The notes beneath the pieces are model-generated. The model had not been told where the DNA came from, ran no database searches, and was given only the letters and a program-made list of their open reading frames with translations. A DNA stretch of 64,000 nucleotides from Prostheceraeus crozeri (lineage: Eukaryota > Platyhelminthes > Polycladida > Euryleptidae): positions 230,496 to 294,495 of the forward strand of contig CAJQUW010009010.1 in NCBI GenBank assembly GCA_907163375.1, read 5' to 3'. Below, piece after piece: positions 43,760-54,269 of this stretch. Each line of letters opens with the position of its first letter. Positions within the stretch are counted from its first letter, which is position 1. Position numbers and translations under genes: made by a program.

Positions 43760-45370
43760 TATATTAAACACTATTTCGCGTCTGGCTCCATAGCCAGAAG
43801 TCCAACAATGGAACGTCTAGGCTTTTTGGAGAAAAGGGAGTAGGCTTATCCCGATCAATCAAATGATTCTTCAATTTTGATGTCTGGAGTTCACCCTGTC
43901 CCATCCTATTGGTGCATCAGTGTTCAATTTCATAGCTGTGTCTTGACTGGAAGTACTTTGTACAACAAAATGCCTTTGTGCCGTTCTACATTGACTGCTT
44001 CCTCCATTACCTGGCAACTTATCCAATTGCTTAAGGTAAGATGAGACCACAGAACAACAAATTGTCAAAGATGATTGCCTCGGTTTCGCGTCAATCAAGT
44101 GAGAGTTCGTGAGGTTGACATTCCCATTGAGAATGTCGTCTGATCACTAAAACTGATATTGAAGATGAAATATAGGATCCTATATGTTAAACCTTCAATC
44201 ATCAAAAGATAAAATTGAAGCCGATTACGAATAACTTCAGGTTTCAAATAGCTTACTGTAAAACTGTATGCTTCAAATGTTTGATAACCCGTCCTTGAGT
44301 GCATTGCTTTTGGGAAACAGAGAAATTCGACTTCGTGTTCTATCAACCCTTCTTGATGGAATCATCTTCCAAAGCTACAACGATATTTGCCCTCTTGACG
44401 ACCGAAAGTCTCCGCGCCTTGTGATCATCCACACATTTTCTCGGAGCCAAAAGCTATTGCTATTGCTGTAACATTGCTCTTGCTAAAAAGGTTGTCTGTC
44501 TGTCTGTCGATGTCGGAATTTTCACTACGTCTGACAATAGTCTTTCACAATAGTGGTTAAGCAGTCTCAGTCACCTCTAGGAAGAGACCAGAAATCAAAT
44601 TTCCCTCTCTTTCTCTCTCTCTCTCTCTCTCAAATGTTACATGCAACACAGTTAGAAAAGCATGGCTAACGTCCAGCAAAGCAACCAATGCTCTCCATTC
44701 CATATGATTGATTTTATATCTAATAATATCACAAAATCGTGTTTAGGTAGTTGAAAAAGAAATAGTTAATTAGCCATAAATAAATAAATTATTACCGCAA
44801 AGAAAACCTCTTAATACCAACCCAAATTACGAGCATCTTGATATTAAAAAACTTATTAATAATTCACAAGACTGGAATTGTCTGCTTACCTGACAAGGGT
44901 CTGAAGTCCTAATGACTTGATAATTCAAGCAGAATCGTTAATAAACGTTATTATGTAATTGTGACTAGAGGGATAATTCGAGGCGCTATCCTAAACCTTA
45001 ATCTAAACATCGTGATGACACTTAAGCCTTTCCCATCTGGACCCTATCAGCGTCACGTAACGTTTATCTATATATAATCATAACAAAAGGGAGATTAAAC
45101 TGAACATGTGAAACATCTGTAGTTGTCTCAAATAACTTAGTTTTAAGTTAGACGTTAAACCCATAGATGAAAATTAAATTTATTAAAGCTTACAAATGAA
45201 TAAAATATGATAAAAAAAATCATATGAAAATTAAATTCAAGAAATGAAATGATGAACTCTTAAATGAAATAAATATTAAAACGAAACGTTAAAAAAGGAG
45301 TATAAATGAAAGAAAACATTTTTTTGTGACTTTTAAGAATTATAATAGTTTTTTTGGAATGTTTTTGAAA
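43760..45370. other. unassigned AT-rich DNA with (CT)n tract
   Basis: A CT-rich microsatellite lies at 44604-44631. Opposing frames at 43871-44346 have no recognised domain. The stretch 45180-45360 is very A-rich. Confidence 0.45.
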
Positions 45371-45377
45371 GAATTTA

Positions 45378-45393
45378 AGTCCTTAAAAGGACT
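45378..45393 (-). terminator. histone-type 16-nt stem-loop 3' of a PLE-class RT
   Basis: On the minus strand AGTCCTTTTAAGGACT: a 6-bp stem with a 4-nt UUUA loop, about 180 nt past the RT stop. Size, pyrimidine/purine strand split and loop match the animal histone mRNA 3' hairpin (GGYYYU-UHUH-ARRRCC), except that the terminal pair is A-U instead of G-C. Its role as an RNA 3'-end signal is inference. Confidence 0.45.
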
Positions 45394-45575
45394 GATTATC
45401 CGTTCCCCGTGGGTATCTGAGGTCATCAGCAGGTGACTCGGACAGGATTCGCGTTTCGGCCCTCAACCTGAACGCTCAAACCCATCCGAGCGGGGCCCTG
45501 CACATAGAGAGCAGCCTCGACCACACTTTAAAATTCCTTGTTCGGCAGTGTTCATAGAAAAGAAAATGAGGAGAT

Positions 45576-46620
45576 TCAGGAAGAACACAGATCAAATAGC
45601 TGTCGTGCAGCAAATAGTCCAAACTTGTGCAGTAAGGAGCTATGCTTATGAAGTGCTTTTTCTGTTTCTAGTCGTAATAATTTCTTGTCATAACCTCGTG
45701 ATTCTAGAATGTGCAATGTTTTACTCGTTTTATTAATGAAATCTTTAATGTGTGAGCATATTCTACCATACCGTATTACTTGCCCTGCGAACACACGAAT
45801 CCCTAATTTGTAAGGCATGTTGTTATCAGGAAATGTCAACAGGGTTACTGGAAAATCAAAATCATCGATTTTATGATATACTGAGGTCTCAATCATATGC
45901 TCTCCAATTTTAAGTTTTACATCTAAATAATCCACTTGTTTGTTATCATAGCCACTTCTGCTGGCTTCAAGACTTTTTGGGTAAATATCTAAAATTAAGT
46001 TATTAAAATGACTATAGTTTATGATACACAAATCATCTATATACCTAGTCGTATTAGATCAAATTTTTGCCAGTCCGAACTTTTTACTACGCATTAGTGC
46101 TTGCATGTACTGAAATTCACAATGCGCTAAGAATAAATCTGCTAGCAGTGGGCTGCAATTACCACCCATCGGAATACCACTAGTCTGCTGAAAGGTGAAG
46201 TCTGCGAACGTAACGAAGACTTCATCTAATATGAAAGCAATAGCCTCCTTGAACTTATTTTTCGTAAAATTATTATAACCACCGTATTTTTTCGCTGCTA
46301 GGAAACTTTTGTCTTGGCCTATGCAGAGATATTTGCGGTTCGTGTCATTAAAAATTAATTCGAGTAGACTGTAAATATGTAACTTAACGTCTTCTTGATC
46401 TAGATTAGTATATAAGGTTGAGAAATCGAATACCTGAAGGTTATGTATTTTTACATTATCTATTCTTTTAAGAAATTCAACTGTCGACACGATGCTCCAA
46501 AAACAGTTAACACCGCTGTTCTTATATATTGCATTACAGTAGATTTTGAACTGGTCTCTAATGACAGACAGACCTTTATTGACTTTAAGTGAAATAAAAT
46601 AACATTTAAAATGATTTTAA
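45576..46620 (-). pseudogene. second Penelope-class reverse transcriptase, one in-frame stop
   Basis: Minus strand, same frame throughout. KVNKGLSVIRDQFKIYCNAIYKNSGVNCFWSIV (46597-46496, upstream of any ATG), LQVFDFSTLYTNLDQEDVK (motif A with catalytic Asp, about 46436), FADFTFQQTSGIPMGGNCSPLLADLFLAH (motif B, about 46202-46125), then a TGA at 46056-46058, then SNTTRYIDDLCIINYSHF (YIDD box, about 46040). VDYLDVKLKIGEHMIETSVYHKIDDFDFPVTLLTFPDNNMPYKLGIRVFAGQVIRYGRICS follows and it ends at 45576. No GIY-YIG domain follows. All catalytic Asp residues are present and only one nonsense change is seen, so it is much better preserved than the other relics, but the N-terminus is lost past about 46622. 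It is only distantly related to the copies at 39.6-42.5 kb; subgroup not assigned. Confidence 0.85.
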
Positions 46621-46624
46621 TGAA

Positions 46625-48335
46625 ATAAAACTCAAACTTATTCATTGATGATATACCTTTTCGTCGACTGCAGGCCTATTTGCATTAGTTTATTTGTTCA
46701 ACAACTTTGTTCAATGCTCATTGGTATTCACCCTGACTATACTAATAAAATTCCGCAAGAAGATCGGGAACACACTGTACACTATCTTAAAATCCTACAT
46801 CAAAGAAAACGTCCAACTTTTTCATGAGGCCCACTGACTACACGTGAAAGTGAAGTACATATATGTGCCAAAATAATCTATGAAACAATAAATTTCATAT
46901 GGAATATCGTTTATCAAAATTGATTTGAGACTTGAACACGAAAAGTGCACTTGAAAATGGGTCAGCTTTTTTCTGCAATTATTTTTGAAACGGTCTGTAT
47001 CTACGAACAAGTCAAAAGAAATTTCGATCTAAGGTCATCGATCATTGTGAAATGAAACTATGTGCATGTTTTGATTATTCTACCCTTAATTTTATGTAGG
47101 TTCCTCATCCACGATTCAGACTTAATTTTAGGGATATTCGCGCAGGATTTTAATCCTTTAACTAACTTTAGGCACCTTCTGTTTTTTCGTAGCCTTCTTT
47201 TCGTTGCAAGTGTGACTGTAAGCTTTGCATTGCATATGAAGCAGGGCGATCTAATTTTGAGCACCGATCCCTGCCCAATCAGTACACGCGGGTGTGTTGC
47301 CAGAGCAAGCACGATGACTTATTGTTGGTATAATGCAGACGTGGAATACTGGCTATACCAGTCATAACATACAAATAGGAAAAAGAGAAAAATCACGAAA
47401 GTAATTGAAGCTTTCGGAGAGTGTAGCGGGGTGTCTTTGATGTACAGAAACTTTTCGTTGCACCATCACTGACCAATGTCCTTCCCAATGACTCCTACAC
47501 CACAGACGACATTTGGAAAATCGCTTTTAGCTCAATGTATAAGTTGAAGCGAAATTCAGTCAGAACGACGGCTGGATTTTCTAGTTCGGGTAGATGCTAG
47601 GTCTTCATCAATTATTAACTATTAAACTAACAAACTATTAAAAATTGAAGCTATACTCTTGTGATGTCGTCGCAGATTACCATGGATTAGGAATAAGTGT
47701 GTAATTATGAATTAATCATATTAAAAAAGAAGTTGTAGAATAAAAGATGACTTTGACCTTAAATAGATGACCATGGCTCTATGCTCCACGAATTCAAACA
47801 AAATCGCATCCGATGCCAAATTAGACACGAAAAGATGATGATGGGAGTCGATACACATCGTGCTAGTCTGCATAAAATTTTATGGATAAGACGAATTCAT
47901 GTGGGCCCTTACTACAGCTGCAAATGAGCGTTTACCAAACCTTTATCAGCATCATGGTGTGTCCAAAATCTGTATTGCCAAAAAAATTCTCCATTCCTGA
48001 TTTTAATGTTTTTCAGTAGTTGACAGCTCTAGATGTCAATTAAAACAAAAAAACAAACTTTTTTACCGACGTCTTCAAAAATTAGAGGGAATTTTCAAAA
48101 CGGCCGCCGAAATGACAAAAATATCCCAATAAAATTACGTTTTTGACGTGTTGGTAAATTTTTTGCTCTGATACTCGGTACAGAAAAGTGTCTAAAACTG
48201 AATGTATTTCAAGTTTCTACATAATCATATCCAACTAATATCACCCTGCCTTAGTTTCAAATCATCGAGACTTTCCTATGCATCGGATTTGCTGAGAGTT
48301 TGACGTGGCTCTATGTATACATTGATGGCTCCTTC
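46625..48335. other. unassigned AT-rich DNA
   Basis: Opposing frames of 84-101 codons at 47058-47367 overlap; neither has a domain I recognise. Nothing else supported. Confidence 0.45.
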
Positions 48336-48339
48336 TCTT

Positions 48340-48935
48340 ATCGGACCGGATTAAAGAAAAACACATCCAATGGGACGCAGATTTAGGATTTTGGCTAAGT
48401 TGAGATTTTCTATGTTCTCTCTGATTAAGGAAAAACACTGAGCACAGAGCTATAATTCTTGACATGAAATGTCTTCAGGTCATTCCCTATCATTTTCATG
48501 TACCCCTGTCTATGAAACTATGCACATTAATATTAGGAAAGCCTCCTGATGTCGGCAAACACAAGCATTCTGAGCAATTTCATCCACATCCAACCACATT
48601 CCCGCATACATTACCGGTCAGAAGCATGATAATGACACATGCACATCATTCCATGACGTGCACACATTCAATGTTAAAAAATTATGACTCTAAGCTTAGT
48701 GCTTATCCCAAAGATAATACACTAACATAGTGAGACATTGAAAACTCATTTTTGACAGACAGTATTATGTGAGCCCCATTGCATTAACAAGTGTTTTTCT
48801 CTGATCATGTCTGATGACAAGAAGCGGAACTCACTAGAACTCGCGCAAATTCGTAGTAGGCATAGGGTGTACATCATTCTGTGAAAGTCTCATTTTCGGT
48901 CTCTCTCCCTGCAGAAACTCGCTCTGACTGCTGTA
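48340..48935. mobile_element. full-palindrome foldback element, copy 4 (left arm truncated)
   Basis: Same family as 10188. The right arm is near complete to CTGACTGCTGTA (48935); the left begins within the arm at AAGAAAAACACATCCAATGG, so about 140 bp of the left tip is missing. The central ATGTCTTCAGGTCATT word is present, its inverted partner diverged. Confidence 0.8.
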
Positions 48936-48939
48936 CCAC

Positions 48940-49920
48940 AAAAGTTATTCAACTTACATTGTCAGAGGCATGGTCAGATCAATGCGACTATTGATTGCAT
49001 GGATCGTATGAAAGAACTATACAATCAAACAATCGTGTATCTCTATAAAAACTCAATTCTATGCTCAAATAATGACATCAACATAGGCAACAGATTTGAT
49101 AGGTTTCAAACAATAATATTGAGCAAAAATTGAGTACAATTTATAGAAACAAAAATCAAGGCAAATTTTCTTGTCTGATCTACTATTCAAATCACTCTGC
49201 ACTAATGCAGCATCATCATAAATGTCAGTTTGATATCATCAGAGACTCCGATTCAGACGTACTGGTATCATAAATGAGGTATAAATGAAGCAAAATATTT
49301 GAGGACTTTTGAAAAATACATCGTAGCGGAATCAGTGTAATGGAATCACGTCGCGTAAGTAGCAATTTGTGGCTAGGAAACATCTAGAAATCAAATTTAT
49401 AGCACATTAAATAGCAGAAATCACGAAAATCGCTATATCATTAAAACTCTTTCAACAGTTGGAGAATAAAATGAATTTTCGCAAATGTTTCGAATCACTT
49501 TTAATGGCATCAATTGCTGCAGTTGGTTCAATGAGTTGGTGGTATTAGTCAGACCGCTCAATATCATGCCTATAAGTCAGTCTTTAAGAAATGCAGTGTA
49601 GGTGTATAGTTTATATGCACAGATTGCAACAGCTGCTGAATTTTCCATAAATTATTCCGGAACTGTCAAGTTCCGGTACTAAAAAATTTCTTTATTCCGG
49701 TACTAAAAAGTCGGTGTATAATTAATATTATCTTACAATGATGAGAATCTATCCAACACTTATCTTCAAAGGAATACAAATTTTAGACATCTAATTAAAT
49801 TAATTATTAAATGATTTTTAAATGAATGTAAACAATTAAAAATATAGCCCTTGCTGGATACATTTATTAAGGGAATCAGATGAGTAGAATACTCATAAAA
49901 CAAAGAAATCCTTCTACCTT
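48940..49920. other. unassigned AT-rich DNA
   Basis: No supported feature. The phrase TTCCGGTACTAAAAA is repeated at about 49672 and 49694. Confidence 0.5.
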
Positions 49921-49923
49921 GTA

Positions 49924-50360
49924 CACTGTAAACCGTTGACTGACAATTGACAGACATTTATCCTACAAAATCTATTTTGTCGGTCATTGTTAGTTCTTGT
50001 AGGATGATTGCTACTGAACATCTACATGTACAATATCTAACAAAAACGACAAAATGAATAGCAATGAATTATAGCTTAAATTTTATCAAAAATGTAGGTA
50101 ATTAATTAAATTATGTCAAAATAAATCATGGTTTTGCCACACAATAATACAGATTGCCCAAAAGTCAAGCAATCACTAATCGAAAAAGTAAATCAATATT
50201 CAACAGTTTTTGTCTAGTTAATTTGCATGCAAAGCATCTGCTTCGATGTCGGTGGAGAACCTACAAATTCGTCGGATATCGCAAGATATTGGAGGTGACA
50301 ATCGTCGGTTGATTTTGTTAGTAGTTTTGTAGGATGATTTTCGGTCTACGGTTTACAGTG
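49924..50360. mobile_element. MITE, CACTGTAAACC ends with repeated TAGGATGAT/TGTCGG words
   Basis: A 437-bp element: tips CACTGTAAACCG and CGGTTTACAGTG, TA on both sides (49922-49923 and 50361-50362). Subterminal words recur: TTGTAGGATGATT at about 49999 and 50329, CTACAAA, and TCGGT types. The middle is AT-rich and non-coding. Confidence 0.85.
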
Positions 50361-50364
50361 TAGG

Positions 50365-51225
50365 AGATCATAGAATACTCCGTGAACGAAGCCTTCGATA
50401 TATTTTATTTACATTATTTGCTCTTCTTAGCAAATGGTGCACTATAAGTTGCTTACTACCAAACATGTACCAAACATGTACAAGAAGATAAAAATGTATG
50501 CAAAACCTATCTATTGCCTAATCTCTGAAAATATTGAATCTCGAATCATTTTCTAAGTTTAATTTCTCTGTGTGTGTGAATTTCGTGTCAACTTGAGCAT
50601 ATTTTTGTAACCAGAGAACTACATGTACAGTGTATACAGTGCCAAAAAGTTCTTATCAAAAATGGCAAAAGGTGAAACAGGTGTTTTACTTCTTACTTGA
50701 TTAAAGCAATTGAAGAGCATTCTATAAAAACTCATGTTCATCCGTTCATGAAAATGTTTTCAGATTTGACGAGATTAGACACCGGTGCAGCGTCTTAATC
50801 AATATACGTCATCAGGAAATACTGAACTTAATTGTGAAATCACGATTTGTCACCTCTCATAGCTGAATTATGTGTGCTCACTTAAGCCACCGAATAATCA
50901 GGAATTATGAATATATCCAAAAGTCGAAGCGCTATTTTAGAAGCCGGCCCCGGCCATAGATTTTGAAGGTCGGCTGAACGGCTGGCTATTCAAACTGTAC
51001 ATTTTTTGCAGACGATTGACGAAATTCATTCCAGAACTGATAATTAGTTCACAATTATGGTCTAGTCAATTAAAAGAAACACAACATTGTACGAGCATGA
51101 TGATATAACACAATTGAATATGACGGAAATATTGCGATATCCAAAATTTTTCAAAGCCATTGACGTAGCCGCTAGCTGTCTAATATAGACTGCAACATTA
51201 GTGCCTAAAGAAACAAACATTAAAT
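50365..51225. other. unassigned DNA
   Basis: No gene. A GC-rich patch at about 50942-50990 (GCCGGCCCCGGCC) resembles that near 193-250. Confidence 0.45.
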
Positions 51226-51228
51226 CAG

Positions 51229-51625
51229 AACATTCTCCCTTTGTTGACTTGCGGATGCGAAGTGTGGAGGACAACGAAGGAACATAGAAATAAACTGCAA
51301 GTTACCCAAAGAGCAATGGAAAGAGCGATGTTGAAGATTACAAGAAAAGATAAAAGAATAACATATGGATTAGACAACAGACAGGAGTAAGTGACGTCCT
51401 GGAGACTGCAGGATGGAGCTGGGCTGGACATCTGGCAAGAAGACAAGATGGGCGTTGGACAAAATCGATAACGGAATGGTATTCGAGGGACGGCAAAAGA
51501 AGAAGAGGACGACAGTCTAACTAAAGTGACAGGAAAAACATGGATGCGAGAAGCACAAGACCGATGAGGTTGGCGACATCGTGTAGAGGCCTTCATCCAG
51601 CAGTGGACTGAAAACGGCTGAAGAA
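51229..51625 (+). pseudogene. non-LTR RT C-terminal relic
   Basis: 5'-truncated LINE tail. HRNKLQVTQRAMERAMLKITRKDKR (about 51279-51353), then in another frame WSWAGHLARRQDGRWTKSITEWY-like text (about 51417-51485), then LTKVTGKTWMREAQDR (about 51520-51567), a stop, GWRHRVEAFIQQWTENG and a final stop near 51619 followed by GAAGAAGAAG. The R-A-M-E-R-A-M-L and A-G-H blocks and the closing E-A-F-I-Q-Q-W-T are diagnostic of one common LINE group. Two frameshifts and two stops. It differs from the other tails in this window, so it came from another family. Confidence 0.85.
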
Positions 51626-51629
51626 GAAG

Positions 51630-52850
51630 AAGACAACATTAGTGACACTTAGCGAAGACAAATTATTTTATGCAGTCAGAATAACTGCTGCAACTCATAA
51701 GAAAGATGTGCACATTGTTTTGTTGTTTTTCCGTTCTTTAGGGTATAATGTTCAAAGACACAACCATTTTGGAAGCCAATTAATGCATCTACGTAATAAG
51801 GCTATTGCTGAATTTCTGCTGCTTTGTTCGAGGATTCTGATTGTAGCTGAAGCTTGCTCATCCCAGGTTTGCCCTTGGACCTTCGGTTTAACTTTGACAT
51901 TGGCCTTGGATACTCTACCCAATGTTCCACAAATGTTGAGTTGCGAAAATAAACTTGGGCCAAGTTTTAAGAAGCATTGTTTTCGGAAAATGTTTCACTT
52001 CGCTGCAACATACAACCAGTCATTTGGATAAAGCAAAAATAATATTTTTTAATTCATTCCATCAAGGAATGCATGGCAAGGTATGCATTAGTTCTCATGC
52101 ATACAAGCGATACAATTATTGTGTGACAGCATTGAAAGAAGTCGATAAGTGATTATGCCATCTTCATCATTTTTTTAATTCATAAATGCGCCATTTCTTC
52201 AGCGCATTGAGGATGATACATTGCATCCACTATCCGTTTTCCACTGAACAAAATTTAGCATTTCATATGTCTCATGTTGGAAGGTCAATAAATATTTGAG
52301 CATAACGCGCTACATAATGCAAATATCAACAAGGTATGGCAGGTTCGAAGGATATTCATTAGAAAAAACAAACAGCAGGACAAGTTATACAAAATCCTAT
52401 AAAAAGCAGATGCAGGAATTAGGGATAAGGATGTGTGTTTCATTTTGCGCAGGGCAATGCCTCTTTACGTGAACATAATTTGATAACACTAAATACAACA
52501 CGGACATTCATGTCACATTGGTTGGCACCGCAGAGATGAATTGCTTTGTCTGCGTTGTTTCGTCTAGAGATGTCGTTCTTTGAAACTGATAGTCAACTCA
52601 AGAACTAGTCCCGAGGGGCAGAAAGATCAATTTTCCATTGAAAGTAATGCAAATTCAAGCCTCAATTCTGACAAACTAAATCATCGACACTGCATTGAAC
52701 GTACACAGAAAGTAAATTTAGATCGTGAGGAGTCGAACGATGTGAGTAATATTTCCTTTTGATGAATTTATCACAGAGAAACATTGAGCCAAAGATAGGT
52801 GACCCAAAATATGTGGGTCAAAATGTCCTTAAGAGAGTACAAAATGCATG
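51630..52850. other. unassigned DNA; 129-codon open frame
   Basis: The frame 51642-52031 (plus) is one of the longest in the window, but I see no domain or composition that argues for coding, and it begins at the end of the non-LTR relic. Treated as chance. Confidence 0.35.
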
Positions 52851-52854
52851 AAAG

Positions 52855-53075
52855 GGTTCAATATTGAGCTGCATCCTGGGTTGAAAAATGGGAACAGACC
52901 TGAATTGCTGCCATTTCATTCAACATCAGGAATCATCAGCAGGCCTAGTTCACATCTCTCAACATTGACACAACTCCCTATTTAAATTTGCAGCCATGCC
53001 CGGGTTAATTTGAGATTTGCAATTTCACGTGCTAATTGCAAATCTCAAATAAATGCTGTTTTAGGTGAGAAAATG
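52855..53075 (-). repeat. dispersed repeat B, copy 2
   Basis: Inverted relative to 58181-58410 with about 200 bp of shared sequence (GGGAACAGACCTGA, AGGCCTAGTTCACATCTCTC, GACACAACTCCCTAT, ATGCCCGGGT). It ends in a short hairpin of TTTGAGATTTGCAATT and AATTGCAAATCTCAAA. Confidence 0.8.
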
Positions 53076-53079
53076 TGAT

Positions 53080-53970
53080 TTCACCAAATCAAAAAATTAA
53101 ACCTGATTAGTCTAAGAACTAAATTCAGCAAATCCCTTTCTTTATGTAGACGAGGTTCTTTGATATCACTGTCATTCTTCTTTACTAAGTGTTCAGCAAG
53201 AATGCGGACTGCATTTTAAAAGTCTTAGGCTAGTTTTGACATGGGTTTGAACCAAGGTCTCACGAGCAATACCAACACTACATCAGGAAATCTCAGCTCC
53301 CAAATCAATCAATATCCAATAATCACTTAGTATGCATTTGCACTTTCTTAGAAATGAACTACATGTACTAATGCTTGTGATTGGAGCAAGAAATCGTGAT
53401 TACGGAGATCAAATAATAATTAATTAAACAACACAGCAGTTAGTTCATAGCAGCAATCTCGATGAAATGAGATATATGTCTAAACCGCTTCAGCTAATCA
53501 CTCCAAAAGACATTGATTATGTTAGCCATCGAGTTATGTCAATTGCCAAAAGAATGCGCGGAACTCGAAAAATCAATTTATTGCGACGCACAAATTTTCG
53601 GCCGAAGCCATCGTCTGGTGCATATAATAAACTGAATGTGACTGGCAAACTAGTAAATGATGAGCACTTGTCAAACTGGATATGGACACAAAATGAAAAT
53701 TGATAACATAGATATTAGCACTCTGAACTGCAGAGAAGGAAATAAAAGCTGTACAGGACTAAAATCGATATGTACACTTTATACAAGAATATTCAATAAA
53801 TGAATGGACATATTTGCAAAGAAAATAATAATGAAGATAGACATCATTTGAATGATTTAGGAAAAAAAGAAAATTAATACATACAAAATTAATTATGAAA
53901 TAAATAAAGGAATCAATCAAACATCCAATTCACGACCACAACAGCCATTCATTAAGGAATGAGCCCCGAC
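53080..53970. other. unassigned AT-rich DNA
   Basis: A 78-codon frame at 53467-53703 is unrecognised; nothing else supported. Confidence 0.45.
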
Positions 53971-53976
53971 GAATGG

Positions 53977-54222
53977 TCAATGCTTCAACTGGACGTCTGA
54001 CGTTTGGATGACGTAGATTGTGCTCAACGTTTTCCACGAAAGAGGTATTAAAGATGAATTACGAGGAGTAGGAATGTTATGACACTCAGATAAATGTTTG
54101 TAAACTGGGGAATTTCTAACATTTAAATGTTCGCGAAATCTAGAATACATCGTACGGCAGGTTTCTCCAATGTATTTACGATGGCATAGCGTACATGAAA
54201 TTTCATAGACTATATTGTTTCG
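53977..54222 (-). pseudogene. GIY-YIG endonuclease end of a Penelope-like element
   Basis: Minus strand. NNIVYEISCTLCHRKYIGETCRTMYSRFREHLNVRNSPVYKHLSECH (about 54219-54076) is the PLE GIY-YIG domain: V-Y pair, two Cys, K-Y-I-G-E-T, catalytic Arg in R-F-R-E-H, and H near the end. The open frame continues to 53977. No RT lies upstream: the frame runs straight into an inverted copy of its own first 32 bp. It therefore survives as an isolated tail, from a family distinct from the 39.6-42.5 kb pair. Confidence 0.85.
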
Positions 54223-54263
54223 CGAAGTTTGTAGTCTATGGAATTTCATGTACGCTATGCCAT
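54181..54263. repeat. 32-bp near-perfect hairpin at the endonuclease edge
   Basis: Arms 54181-54212 and 54232-54263 match as inverted copies at 31 of 32 positions with a 19-bp loop. The inner arm is endonuclease coding sequence; the outer arm is its inverted copy and fuses a false 15-codon start onto the frame. Confidence 0.9.
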
Positions 54264-54269
54264 CCATAG

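Noticed and set aside
45394..45470. A CTGATGA word and a GAAAC word (minus strand) beside the second Penelope-class RT, as a possible second hammerhead
   Set aside because: The order is permuted, three extra bases separate the possible stem II (UGAGG/CCUCA) from GAAA, and no stem I can be drawn. Too weak to annotate.
51642..52031. 129-codon open frame as a host gene
   Set aside because: No domain, no partner exons, and length is within chance expectation for 64 kb read in six frames.
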